DNA from: Heliomicrobium undosum
GTDB lineage: Bacteria > Bacillota > Desulfitobacteriia > Heliobacteriales > Heliobacteriaceae
Length of the DNA: 52,959 nt
Direction: 5' to 3'
NCBI RefSeq assembly: GCF_009877425.1
Contig: NZ_WXEY01000002.1
Span: 1-52,959 of the forward strand
In this document: piece by piece, positions 8,014-16,472 of the stretch
How the letters are laid out: each line of letters opens with the position of its first letter
How positions within the stretch are numbered: position 1 is the first letter of the stretch
The notes under the pieces: model-generated
What the model was told of the DNA's origin: nothing
Seen by the model: the letters and a program-made list of their open reading frames with translations, nothing else
The model's database searches: none
Program-made: the position numbers and the translations under genes

Positions 8014-10041
8014 ATGGCAGCGCCTTTTTTACCGCTTTCCAAAGCAGAGATGAACGAACTCGGTTGGGACGCCTGCGACTTCATCCTGGTTACCGGTGAC
8101 GCCTATGTCGATCACCCCAGCTTCGGGGCAGCCATCATCGGTCGAGTCCTCGAGAACCGGGGATACCGGATCGGCATCATCAGCCAGCCTGACTGGCGGG
8201 ACGCCCGGTCCTTCAAGGTCTTGGGACGCCCGCGGCTGGCCTGGCTGGTGACGGCTGGCAACCTCGATTCCATGGTCAATCACTACACAGCGGCAAAGAA
8301 GCGCCGCTCTGAAGACGCCTACTCGCCGGGCGGCCGCGCCGGTTTGCGGCCTGACCGGGCTAGCCTGGTCTACGCCCACCGTTGCCGGGAGGCTTACAAA
8401 GAACCGCCGATCATCCTCGGCGGGATTGAGGCCAGCCTGCGCCGCTTTGCCCACTACGACTACTGGGAAGACAAGGTCCGCCGTTCCGTGCTGGTTGACG
8501 CCAAAGCCGACCTGCTCGTCTTCGGCATGGGTGAGGAGCCGATCACAGCCTTAGCGGAAGAACTGTCCCGGCGGCGCTCAGGGGAGGAATTCGCGCACCC
8601 TCTGGGCGCCAAGACGACGGGCGTCTGCTACCTTACATCTGATCTTGCCGCTATCCCGGGCGAAGAGCCGATCGTGCTCCCCAGCTTCGACGAGGTGGCC
8701 GGCGATAAATGGGCCTATGCAAAGGCTTTTCAGGTCCAGGAGCGGGAGCAAAACCCTGTCGACGGGAAGACGCTCGCGCAGCCCCATGGGGAACTGTTCC
8801 TGGTACAGAACCGCCCCGCCCGCCCGCTGACGACCCAAGAGATGGACGCCACCTACGATCTTCCCTTCGCGCGGCAGCCCCATCCGACATATAAAGGTAT
8901 GGGAGGCGTACCTGCGCTGGAAGAGGTGGAATTCAGCCTCACCGCCCAGCGGGGCTGTTTTGGCGGCTGCTCCTTCTGCGCCCTCACCTTCCACCAGGGG
9001 CGGATCATCCAGGGGCGCAGCCACGAATCCCTCGTTCGCGAGGCCCGGCAGTTGCTCCGATCCCCCCGCTTCAAGGGCTATATCCACGATGTGGGCGGTC
9101 CGACAGCCAACTTCCGCCGCCCTGCCTGCAAGAAGCAGGGGAAGGCCGGCGCCTGTCGCGACCGCCAGTGCCTCCATCCTAAACCCTGCCCCAATCTGGA
9201 GGTCGATCACAGCGACCTGCTCGACCTGTTGCGCAAGTTGCGCGCACTGGAAGGGGTCAAGAAGGTATTCATCCGTTCGGGTTTGCGTTTTGACTACCTG
9301 ATGGCCGACAAGCCGGCCCGCCGGCGCGAGTTTTTAAAAGAGCTCTGTGAGCACCATGTGAGCGGCCAACTGAAGGTGGCGCCGGAGCACGCCTCTCCAA
9401 AAGTGCTCCGACAGATGGGAAAGCCCGGCATCGATGTCTATGAGGCTTTTAAAAAGGAATATGAACAGGCCAACAAGGAACTGGGCAAGGAGCAATACCT
9501 GGTCCCCTATCTGGTGTCGAGCCATCCCGGTTCCGATATCCATGAGGCCATCGAACTGGCCGAGCGGCTTCGCGACTGGGGCTGCCATCCCGAGCAGGTG
9601 CAGGACTTCATTCCCACGCCGGGCAGCCTGTCCACCTGCATCTACTACACGGGCATCGACCCGCGGACGATGGAACCGGTCTATGTGCCCCGTTCGCCGA
9701 AGGAAAAAGCCCGCCAGCGGGCGCTCCTGCAGTACCGCCGTCCCGAGAACTATCCCCAGATTTACCAGGCGCTGCGCGCCGCCGGGAGGATGGACCTGGT
9801 CGGACACGGCCCGGGCGCCCTGATCCGGCCGCCCCGCCCTGGTATGAGCGATGGGCGGGAAGACGACAGGGGCCCGGCGCGCAAAGGGAGGCGTGAACCG
9901 GCAGGGAAAAAGGGGCCGGCCGGCGCTGTTCAAGGGACCGGCAGAGCGGTGGGCAAGACCGCCGGTAAACCAGCCGGCAAGAGGACTGGAAAAGCGACTG
10001 GCGGCGTGTCCGGAAAAAGCCGCCGGCAAGGGCGCCAGTAA
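8014..10041 (+). CDS. YgiQ-family radical SAM protein (UPF0313)
   Basis: Radical SAM protein of unknown reaction. The core cluster motif CxxxCxxC reads CFGGCSFC at about residue 315. A second Cys group ([15 protein letters not shown]...KPC) follows at about 370-395, typical of YgiQ proteins. An N-terminal domain of about 290 residues precedes the radical SAM core, and the C-terminus carries a DUF3362-like part ending near residue 610. The last 60 or so residues are a Lys/Gly/Ala/Arg tail with repeated GK units, not part of the family. ATG 8014 follows GGGAAGGGAGG; the TTG codons at 8002 and 8005 sit too close to that site. The 100 bases upstream hold a nested inverted repeat (AAGGGT/ACCCTT enclosing TCGCC/GGCGA) without a T-tract. 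Confidence 0.92.
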   Translation: MAAPFLPLSKAEMNELGWDACDFILVTGDAYVDHPSFGAAIIGRVLENRGYRIGIISQPDWRDARSFKVLGRPRLAWLVTAGNLDSMVNHYTAAKKRRSEDAYSPGGRAGLRPDRASLVYAHRCREAYKEPPIILGGIEASLRRFAHYDYWEDKVRRSVLVDAKADLLVFGMGEEPITALAEELSRRRSGEEFAHPLGAKTTGVCYLTSDLAAIPGEEPIVLPSFDEVAGDKWAYAKAFQVQEREQNPVDGKTLAQPHGELFLVQNRPARPLTTQEMDATYDLPFARQPHPTYKGMGGVPALEEVEFSLTAQRGCFGGCSFCALTFHQGRIIQGRSHESLVREARQLLRSPRFKGYIHDVGGPTANFRRPACKKQGKAGACRDRQCLHPKPCPNLEVDHSDLLDLLRKLRALEGVKKVFIRSGLRFDYLMADKPARRREFLKELCEHHVSGQLKVAPEHASPKVLRQMGKPGIDVYEAFKKEYEQANKELGKEQYLVPYLVSSHPGSDIHEAIELAERLRDWGCHPEQVQDFIPTPGSLSTCIYYTGIDPRTMEPVYVPRSPKEKARQRALLQYRRPENYPQIYQALRAAGRMDLVGHGPGALIRPPRPGMSDGREDDRGPARKGRREPAGKKGPAGAVQGTGRAVGKTAGKPAGKRTGKATGGVSGKSRRQGRQ

Positions 10042-10091
10042 AATGCGCAGGAATGGGTAGCGGATAGGCGGCAGGCGAAAGGGCGCTCGTT

Positions 10092-10120
10092 TTGACATCG
10101 CTGCTGCCTTCCGTTATACT
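10092..10120 (+). promoter_or_regulatory. Consensus SigA promoter for rimO-pgsA
   Basis: TTGACA at 10092-10097, a 17-base spacer and TATACT at 10115-10120. It stands about 85 bases upstream of rimO and after the end of the YgiQ gene. Confidence 0.85.
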
Positions 10121-10205
10121 AATAAATTAGCGAGCGAGCATCATCTTCAGCGCGGGGATGGATGGCGCGCTATTTCTTTTGCGGGGAAGGACGGAAGCGA
10201 TTTTG

Positions 10206-11540
10206 ATGATGAAGGTACACATCACCAGCTTGGGCTGCGCAAAAAACCGTGTCGACACGGAAGTGATGATGGGGTTGCTGCGTGAGGCCGGCTATGAATT
10301 GACACAACGGGAAGAAGACGCCCACGTCCTGCTGGTCAACACCTGCGGCTTCATCCTCCCCGCCAAGGAAGAGTCGATCCAGACCATCCTTGAACTGGCC
10401 CGGTACAAAGAGACGGGCCGGTGCCGGGCGTTGCTGGTGGCGGGCTGCCTGCCCCAGGGTTATGCGGGCGAACTGGCGGCAGAACTGCCTGAGGTGGACG
10501 CCTTTTTCGGCCCCGGCGACGTGCCGCGCGTGACGTCCATCGTCGCCGATGCGTTACAGGGCAAGCGCTCTCTTGAAGTGGGAAAACCAGAGTTTCTCTA
10601 TGACCATACGATGCCTCGGGTGCTCTCGACCCCTTTTCATTACGCCTATGTGAAGATCGCCGACGGCTGCGACAACCGCTGCGGCTATTGCGCCATACCG
10701 GACTTGCGCGGCCGCTTTCGTTCGCGCAGCGAGGAATCGATCATCGAGGAAACGCGATCCCTCGCCGATCGGGGTATCCAGGAGGCATTGCTGATCGCCC
10801 AGGATACGACTCGCTACGGCGTCGACCGCTATGGCGAGTTCCGCCTGCCGCAACTGATCGGCAAATTGGCGCCTATCGAAGGCTTGCGCTGGATCCGGCT
10901 GATGTACTGCTATCCCTCGCACTTTACGCCCGAACTGATCGAGGCGATGGCTGCCGAGCCCAAGGTCTGCCGCTATGTGGATTTGCCGCTGCAGCATGCT
11001 GACGACGAACTTCTGCGGTCCATGAACCGTCACGCCAGCGTCGGCGAGATCCGCCGGCTGATTCTGACCCTGCGGGAGCGCCTCCCAGGGCTGGCCATCC
11101 GCTCCTCCTTTATCGTCGGCCTGCCTGGGGAGACGGAGGAGAAGTTTCAGCACCTCCTCGATTTCCTGGCCGAGATGCGCTTCGACCGGGTCGGTGTATT
11201 TACATACTCCCGGGAAGAGAATACGCCGGCAGGGAAGCTCGCCGATCAGGTGCCCGAAGAGGTCAAAGAGGAACGCTATCACCGGGCCATGGCCTTGCAA
11301 CAGGAGATTTCCTTGTCGATTCAACAGGAGTGGGTAGGTAAAACGCTGGAGGTTCTCGTCGAGGAAGAGGTCGCTCCCGGGCTCTACCGGGGACGCAGCG
11401 AGCGGGAGGCGCCGGAGGTCGACGGTCACATCGAGTTCAAAGGGCGCTACCGGATGATAGGTGAGTGGGCGAACGTCCGAATCACTGCCGCCAGCCACTA
11501 CGACCTGATGGGGGAAGCGATCGATGAACCTGGCGAATAA
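10206..11540 (+). CDS. rimO: RimO, ribosomal protein S12 methylthiotransferase
   Basis: Radical SAM methylthiotransferase that modifies an aspartate of ribosomal protein S12. The N-terminal UPF0004 domain has its three cluster cysteines in GCAKNRVD, NTCGFI and GCLPQGY; the radical SAM motif is GCDNRCGYCAIPDLRGR; a TRAM-like domain ends the protein. The FRSRSEESIIEE segment and the absence of MiaB features favour RimO over MiaB. Start ATG 10206 or 10209 (MMKVHITSLGC); an upstream in-frame ATG at 10158 lacks a site. The 3' end overlaps pgsA by 17 bases. Confidence 0.95.
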   Translation: MMKVHITSLGCAKNRVDTEVMMGLLREAGYELTQREEDAHVLLVNTCGFILPAKEESIQTILELARYKETGRCRALLVAGCLPQGYAGELAAELPEVDAFFGPGDVPRVTSIVADALQGKRSLEVGKPEFLYDHTMPRVLSTPFHYAYVKIADGCDNRCGYCAIPDLRGRFRSRSEESIIEETRSLADRGIQEALLIAQDTTRYGVDRYGEFRLPQLIGKLAPIEGLRWIRLMYCYPSHFTPELIEAMAAEPKVCRYVDLPLQHADDELLRSMNRHASVGEIRRLILTLRERLPGLAIRSSFIVGLPGETEEKFQHLLDFLAEMRFDRVGVFTYSREENTPAGKLADQVPEEVKEERYHRAMALQQEISLSIQQEWVGKTLEVLVEEEVAPGLYRGRSEREAPEVDGHIEFKGRYRMIGEWANVRITAASHYDLMGEAIDEPGE

Positions 11541-12075
11541 GGTTACCTTGACAAGGATCCTCTTTGTCCCCCTCTTCATGGTCATCCTATTCATCCCAGA
11601 GGTGCCCTACCGGGAGTTTGTGGCTGCTGCCGTATTCATCCTGGCCGCTGTCACCGACGGTTTAGACGGCTATATCGCCCGGTCGAGAAAACAGATCACC
11701 CGTCTCGGCACTTTTCTCGATCCCTTGGCCGACAAGCTGCTGGTCACAGCGGCGTTGATCTCCCTTGTGCAGTTGGGAAAGCTGTCGGCCTGGGTGGCCG
11801 TGATCATCATTGGCCGGGAATTCGCTGTCACTGGGCTGCGGGCCATCGTGGCGGCGGAAGGCCATACCGTCGCGGCCAGCAAGCTGGGCAAGCTAAAGAC
11901 CGTCTTTCAGATCATCACCATCGTGGCCATGTTGATCGATGAGGTGCTCAGCTTCGTCGTACCGTTGCCCATTACAGATATCATCCTCTATTTGACCGTC
12001 TTCTTTACCCTCTGGTCGGGCGTCGATTATTTCGTAAAAGCGAAGAAGTATCTGAAAAACCGCATGGAAGCGTAA
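11524..12075 (+). CDS. pgsA: PgsA, phosphatidylglycerophosphate synthase
   Basis: CDP-diacylglycerol-glycerol-3-phosphate 3-phosphatidyltransferase, the committed step of phosphatidylglycerol synthesis in the inner membrane. The CDP-alcohol phosphatidyltransferase motif (D-G-x2-A-R-x8-G-x3-D-x3-D) is seen as DGLDGYIARSRKQITRLGTF followed by LDPLADK. It has several hydrophobic segments and the usual length of 183 aa. It is translationally coupled to rimO. Confidence 0.95.
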   Translation: MNLANKVTLTRILFVPLFMVILFIPEVPYREFVAAAVFILAAVTDGLDGYIARSRKQITRLGTFLDPLADKLLVTAALISLVQLGKLSAWVAVIIIGREFAVTGLRAIVAAEGHTVAASKLGKLKTVFQIITIVAMLIDEVLSFVVPLPITDIILYLTVFFTLWSGVDYFVKAKKYLKNRMEA

Positions 12076-12091
12076 GTTTCCAGCGGTTTTC
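12060..12091 (+). terminator. Weak terminator at the end of pgsA
   Basis: CCGC-TGGAA pairs with TTCCA-GCGG with one bulged A, followed by TTTT. The stem begins within the last codons of pgsA. Confidence 0.55.
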
Positions 12092-12155
12092 GTGTATCTG
12101 CCCGTCCGCTTCGCGTTCCCACCCGTTCCCTAATGAAAAGGCCAAACAAAAAGCG

Positions 12156-12211
12156 TATAATCATCATACGAATGGTGCAAATAGGGGCCTGAAAAGGGTC
12201 CCTTGTTTTTT
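12156..12211 (+). promoter_or_regulatory. TATAAT element followed closely by a terminator hairpin
   Basis: A perfect TATAAT (12156-12161) is followed about 20 bases later by a hairpin, AGGGGCC (12183-12189) with GGTCCCT (12197-12203, one G-U pair), and then TTTTTT. It may be a terminator for read-through from pgsA, or a short attenuated leader for the membrane-protein/FtsH-like operon. No clear -35 box is seen. Confidence 0.5.
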
Positions 12212-12235
12212 CTGGGGGAAGGGGAGGATGCGAGG

Positions 12236-12760
12236 ATGAAAGGGATTAAACCGCTGTGGGTGGCGGTTTTTGCTGCCGTCGCCCTGGCGCTGCTCTGGGG
12301 CGCCGAATCGGCGTACAGCCGTTTTGGCGTGGAACAGCCGTTGAAACAAGCGATCGCCGCTGTGGCGCCAGGCGCTGTCGTAGAAAACCACAGCGAAGAC
12401 ACTGGAAAAAGGGTCGTCGAGGTCTCTCCGGTGCTGGTCAGCGACCTGGGAGAGGCTCATCGCCAGTTGAACAAGGTCGTCCGGCAGCACCTGGGGCCGC
12501 AGGCGCAGGTTCGGTTGACTGACAACCCTGACGAGGCGAGCCGGAAACTCTGGGAACAGTTGCAGTTCCCTCTCTTTCAGGGGATTGACACGGGCAACTA
12601 TACGGAGATGAAAAAACAGGTCGACGCGATCGGAGCTGGAGCTGCCCCGGTTCAGGCAGACATTACGATTGACGACGAGAATGTGTACCTACGGATCGTC
12701 AACGGCGATCATTACCTCTACCGGATCGTGCCGCGGGAAAAGGGAGGTGACCGGCGATGA
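12236..12760 (+). CDS. Membrane-anchored protein of unknown function
   Basis: A 174-residue protein with one N-terminal membrane segment (about residues 8-25) and an otherwise soluble domain that should lie outside the membrane. No family recognised. ATG 12236 has GGGGAGG 8 bases upstream; a start at 12203 would fall within the T-tract region. The last codons overlap the start of the FtsH-like gene by 4 bases, so the two are probably made together. Its association with a membrane protease suggests, but does not prove, a partner, adaptor or substrate role. Confidence 0.75.
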   Translation: MKGIKPLWVAVFAAVALALLWGAESAYSRFGVEQPLKQAIAAVAPGAVVENHSEDTGKRVVEVSPVLVSDLGEAHRQLNKVVRQHLGPQAQVRLTDNPDEASRKLWEQLQFPLFQGIDTGNYTEMKKQVDAIGAGAAPVQADITIDDENVYLRIVNGDHYLYRIVPREKGGDRR

Positions 12761-14262
12761 ACCGATCCGACATCCTGCAGTACTGGAAAGAAGCGCTCCT
12801 CGGTTTCGGCGTCGCCCTGGCCGTCTTCCTTTCCTATCGTTTGATGAACCCGTTGCCGCTGTTCATCGCTTTGTCGAGCGGGTTTTTGGCTTACTTTCTC
12901 CTGGAACGACAGGGGATGGGGCAGGGCGGCGGGCTAGGCGATTACGTTGCGCCATCGGCCTTCTCTTTTGATGACATCGGCGGACAAGCCGTGGCCAAGC
13001 GTGAATTGATCGAGGCCCTCGATTTTATGGTTCACAGCGCCGCCACGGCAGAGTTGGGCATCCGTCCCTTGAAAGGCATCCTGCTCTGCGGACCGCCAGG
13101 CACGGGGAAAACCCTGCTGGCGAAGGCGGCCGCCGCCTATACCGATAGTGTGTACCTCACCTGCTCCGGCAGCGACTTCATCGAAGTCTACGCGGGTGTC
13201 GGCGCCGGCCGTGTCCGCAGCCTCTTCAAGCGGGCGCGGGAACAGGCGAAAAAGCTGGGAAAAAGCGGCGCCATCATCTTCATCGATGAGATCGATGTTC
13301 TCGGGGCCAAGCGCGGCGGCGACCGGGGCCACCTGGAGTATGAACAGACCTTGAACGCCCTGCTCGTCGAAATGGACGGGCTGAAAGCGGACGACCCGAT
13401 CCGGGTGCTTCTGATGGGCGCCACCAACCGGCCCGACCTGCTTGACGCTGCCCTGATGCGGCCGGGCCGTTTTGACCGCCAGATCCAGGTGGACCTGCCT
13501 GACCGGGAGGGGCGCAAGCATATCCTGCAGATTCACATGCGCAACAAGCCGATGGCGACTGATGTCGATCTGGAAGCTGTCGCCCGGGAGACGATCGGCT
13601 TTTCCGGCGCCCAGTTGGAGAGCGTGGCCAACGAAGCGGCCATCCTCGCCCTGCGGGCCGGGGACAAGGAGATCAACGGCGACCAGTTGAAGAATTCCAT
13701 CGAAAAGGTGCTCATCGGCGAAGCGGGCGACCGCAAGGCCATTGAGGAAGAACTGTGGCGCGTCTCCGTTCACGAGACGGCCCATGCCCTCTTGAGCGAG
13801 TGGGAACGGCCCGGTTCTGTCGCCCGCCTGACCATCTCGCCGCGGGGACGCGCCCTTGGCTATCTGCGCCAGGTGCCGCCGGAAGAGAAGGTGCTGGACA
13901 CCTACAGCGACATGATCGGCGGCATCCGTGTCGCCCTGGCCGGTCTGGCGGCGGAGCAGTTGGTCTTCGGCGAAGGCTCCTCCGGCGCCCGCCAGGACCT
14001 GCACAACGCTTCCCAGTTGGCCCTCCGGATCATCCTGTCCGGCCTCTCTGACTTGGGGCCGGTCGACGGCAACGAGATCCCGGAGACGGTCCGTTTCCGC
14101 GAACTCGGCCGGATCATGAAGCAGGAGCAGGAGTTCGTCGCCGAGGCGCTGCGTCTGCACCGGGACCTCCTGGAGGGCATTGCCCGCCGCTTGCGCGAGA
14201 AGGAGACCTTCTCCGGAGAGGAGTTCCGGAATCAGATGAGCGAACTGGCGAAGACGGCGTAG
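12757..14262 (+). CDS. FtsH-like membrane AAA metalloprotease, short form
   Basis: Two membrane segments near the N-terminus (about 12-28 and 33-50) are separated by only a few residues, so the usual extracytoplasmic domain of FtsH is missing. The AAA domain has Walker A GPPGTGKT (112-119), Walker B IIFIDEID and the RPGRFDRQI second region of homology. The M41 peptidase domain has zinc motif HETAH (339-343) and a candidate third ligand, Asp414 in GARQDL, so it looks active. At 501 residues it is about 100-150 shorter than standard FtsH and begins 4 bases inside the preceding gene. Probably a paralogue rather than the housekeeping FtsH. Confidence 0.88.
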   Translation: MNRSDILQYWKEALLGFGVALAVFLSYRLMNPLPLFIALSSGFLAYFLLERQGMGQGGGLGDYVAPSAFSFDDIGGQAVAKRELIEALDFMVHSAATAELGIRPLKGILLCGPPGTGKTLLAKAAAAYTDSVYLTCSGSDFIEVYAGVGAGRVRSLFKRAREQAKKLGKSGAIIFIDEIDVLGAKRGGDRGHLEYEQTLNALLVEMDGLKADDPIRVLLMGATNRPDLLDAALMRPGRFDRQIQVDLPDREGRKHILQIHMRNKPMATDVDLEAVARETIGFSGAQLESVANEAAILALRAGDKEINGDQLKNSIEKVLIGEAGDRKAIEEELWRVSVHETAHALLSEWERPGSVARLTISPRGRALGYLRQVPPEEKVLDTYSDMIGGIRVALAGLAAEQLVFGEGSSGARQDLHNASQLALRIILSGLSDLGPVDGNEIPETVRFRELGRIMKQEQEFVAEALRLHRDLLEGIARRLREKETFSGEEFRNQMSELAKTA

Positions 14263-14272
14263 AAACCAAGAT

Positions 14273-14306
14273 AAGCCCGATCCGGCTGACGGATCGGGCT
14301 TTTTTC
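14273..14306 (+). terminator. Strong terminator after the FtsH-like gene
   Basis: AAGCCCGATCCG (14273-14284) pairs perfectly with CGGATCGGGCTT (14290-14301) around a 5-base loop and runs into T6. Confidence 0.95.
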
Positions 14307-14332
14307 TGCGCTCACAGCATGGGGGACTAGGG

Positions 14333-14849
14333 CTAGTCGTTTCTCGCTCGAACTATATTCCAGATATCCCGGGTCAGGAAGCTTTCTTCCACATGACCCT
14401 CCATCTCCAGAAACATCTTGTAGGGGACGCTGAACGAGAGAATATCCTTGTCCACCTGTTTTCTGGCCGAAACGTCTAAAAGACCGAGTAATTGGCCAAC
14501 ACGACCAAGGCGGTGAGTTGATCCGGCGTGATCAGAAAGACGACCACCGCTGGCGTCTCGCCGGCTTTGAGGTTTTCTAAGGGCTTAATGTAATATATTC
14601 CGTAGGTGTGTCGTAATAGGGGAGATTGTCGGCAAAAGATTTCGCGAATTCCGGGCTTTGCTTATAGGCTTCGCCATGAAGGAGGGCAGGCATATTTTTC
14701 ACCATGTTTTTTGCCAACTCGGTGTTGCAAAACGACGGGTTTCCCACAGATAAAAAATTTTCGATGCCGCCGGGAAACCGGGTATAGGTGTTGCCGAAAC
14801 CCAGTCCTGCGCCACCGCCGATACACCCGTAGCATAGCGCCTGTCCATG
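14333..14849 (-). pseudogene. Decayed DUF169 (COG2043) gene, 5'-truncated with two frameshifts
   Basis: Reading the minus strand from 14849, one frame gives a GCIGGGAGLGFG segment followed by residues ending ...PTEYITLSP and then a stop (TAG, near 14580). Shifting by -1 continues as LENLKAGETPAVVVFLITPD to another stop; a second -1 shift gives FSVPYKMFLEMEGHVEESF and ends at TAG 14333-14335. These three blocks in order match the middle and C-terminal parts of DUF169 proteins (Cys/Gly motif, a VVVF-x2-TP-x-Q/DQ strand, a final SVPYK-x-FL-x-ME motif). The N-terminal 100 or so residues are missing: a stop precedes the first block. Each break looks like loss of one base. The assignment is from memory of the family. 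Confidence 0.72.
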
Positions 14850-14950
14850 TCAACATATTTGTTTTTCGGGAGGGATTACGTATGGGGCGTGGAATTGACA
14901 AGGGCCGCAGGCTCATCCCAGGCACTCTTCCCCAAAGCGTGTGAAAAAGA

Positions 14951-15050
14951 TATAATTGGAAAAGGAACGGGTAAATAATAAAGGAAGCGTTCAGGATCGC
15001 CTTATTCCAGCAGAAAAAGGCTCGGAACGCCTCCTTAAACGTTCCTTTTT
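14951..15050 (+). promoter_or_regulatory. Leader of cinA with alternative hairpins
   Basis: A TATAAT at 14951-14956 has no good -35. Downstream, GGAACG (15024-15029) pairs with CGTTCC (15040-15045) before T5, a weak terminator; GCGTTC (14987-14992) can instead pair with GAACGC (15025-15030), excluding that hairpin. The rest of 14850-15089 has no gene I can support. Confidence 0.4.
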
Positions 15051-15089
15051 CGCGCCCCTCCGTTGAAAAAGCTTGATGGGGGTGTTATC

Positions 15090-16364
15090 ATGATAAGCGC
15101 CGAAATCGTGTCCACTGGAACGGAACTGCTGCTGGGTCAATCGTTAAACACCAATGCCCAGTACTTGGCCGAGCGTCTGGCCGGGCTGGGCGTTTATTGC
15201 TTTTTCCAGACGACGGTGGGAGATAACCCCGTGCGGATCCGGAGTGTCATCGAAAAGGCCCTCGAACGGGCTGATCTGGTCATCACCACGGGGGGTCTGG
15301 GCCCAACCCTGGATGACCTGACCAAGGAAGTGGTCGCCGAGATTTTCGGCTTGCCCATGGAAAGGGACCCCGAGGTGCTGGCGCGCATCGAGGCTTTTTT
15401 CCGGCGCCGGGGACGCCCCATGCCGGAGAACAACATCAAGCAGGCGCTGATCCCGGCGGGCGCCCGGATTATCCCGAACCACCTGGGAACGGCGCCGGGG
15501 ATCATCGTCGAAGCCGAGGGCAAGACGGTCATCCTGCTGCCGGGACCGCCCTTTGAGATGAAGCCCATGTTTGAGGAGACAGTGGCCCCCTATTTGGCCG
15601 ATCGGACGCAGGTCAGCCCCGGTGTCCTGCACTCGAAGACGTTGAAGGTGATCGGACCTGGCGAATCGGTGGTGGAGGACCACCTGCGCGACCTGCTGCA
15701 GGCTTCGAACCCAACCATTGCGCTCCTGGCGAAGACGGCGGAGGTTCATGTGCGCCTGACGGCGCGGGCAACCTCAGTGAAGGAAGCCGAGGCGATGATC
15801 GCCGGCGAGGAGGCTGAAATCCGCCGCCGCCTCCATCCCTTCGTCTATGGGGCTGATGAGGAGAGCATCGCCTCTGTGGCGGGGCGTCTGCTAGCCGAGC
15901 AAAAACGGACATTGGCGGCGGCAGAGTCTTGCACTGGCGGCTTGATCAGCCACCTGCTCACCAATGTGGCGGGATCGTCGGCCTACTTTCTCCTCGGCGT
16001 CACCTCTTATTCGAATGAGGCCAAAGCGCAGGTGCTCGGTGTCGATGAGGCGATCCTCCGCCGTCATGGCGCCGTCAGCCCTGAGACAGCGCTGGCCATG
16101 GCGCGCGGCGCGCGCCGCCTTGCCGGCGCCGATGTCGCCTTGGCCGTCACCGGCATCGCCGGACCGGGCGGAGGGAGCGAGGAAAAGCCAGTCGGCCTCG
16201 TCTATATGGCACTGGCTTCCCAGGACAAAGAAGAGGTGGAGAAGCTGCAGTTCTTTGGTGACCGGGTGACGATCAAGGAAAAGACAGCCTTCACCGTCCT
16301 CAACCGGTTGCGGTTGTACCTGACCGGGGAGGGAGGGAATGCCGACCGGCCAGGGGAACCGTAA
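15090..16364 (+). CDS. cinA: CinA, putative nicotinamide-nucleotide amidohydrolase
   Basis: The N-terminal molybdopterin-binding-like domain (about 1-170) starts with ISAEIVSTGTELLLGQ and holds TTGGLGPT; the C-terminal CinA domain (about 260-415) has AAESCTGG and VTGIAGPGGG. CinA-type proteins hydrolyse NMN and ADP-ribose in pyridine-nucleotide salvage and are often next to recA, as here, about 4 kb away. ATG 15090 follows GGGGGTG; a TTG at 15063 in frame is less likely. The length of 424 residues is normal. Confidence 0.94.
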   Translation: MISAEIVSTGTELLLGQSLNTNAQYLAERLAGLGVYCFFQTTVGDNPVRIRSVIEKALERADLVITTGGLGPTLDDLTKEVVAEIFGLPMERDPEVLARIEAFFRRRGRPMPENNIKQALIPAGARIIPNHLGTAPGIIVEAEGKTVILLPGPPFEMKPMFEETVAPYLADRTQVSPGVLHSKTLKVIGPGESVVEDHLRDLLQASNPTIALLAKTAEVHVRLTARATSVKEAEAMIAGEEAEIRRRLHPFVYGADEESIASVAGRLLAEQKRTLAAAESCTGGLISHLLTNVAGSSAYFLLGVTSYSNEAKAQVLGVDEAILRRHGAVSPETALAMARGARRLAGADVALAVTGIAGPGGGSEEKPVGLVYMALASQDKEEVEKLQFFGDRVTIKEKTAFTVLNRLRLYLTGEGGNADRPGEP

Positions 16365-16472
16365 GGGCAACACACAATCTGCCCCTCCGGATAAGAGGGT
16401 AAAGGCGCACCCTACAAGAAGAGTACACCTCTTTTAATAACTGTTGTGAGAAAAAAATGAAGGAGAGCAAAA

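Noticed and set aside
14606-14944. A 112-codon plus-strand ORF rich in Arg and Cys
   Set aside because: It is antisense to the decayed DUF169 gene, has no ribosome binding site and its composition is that of a shadow frame.
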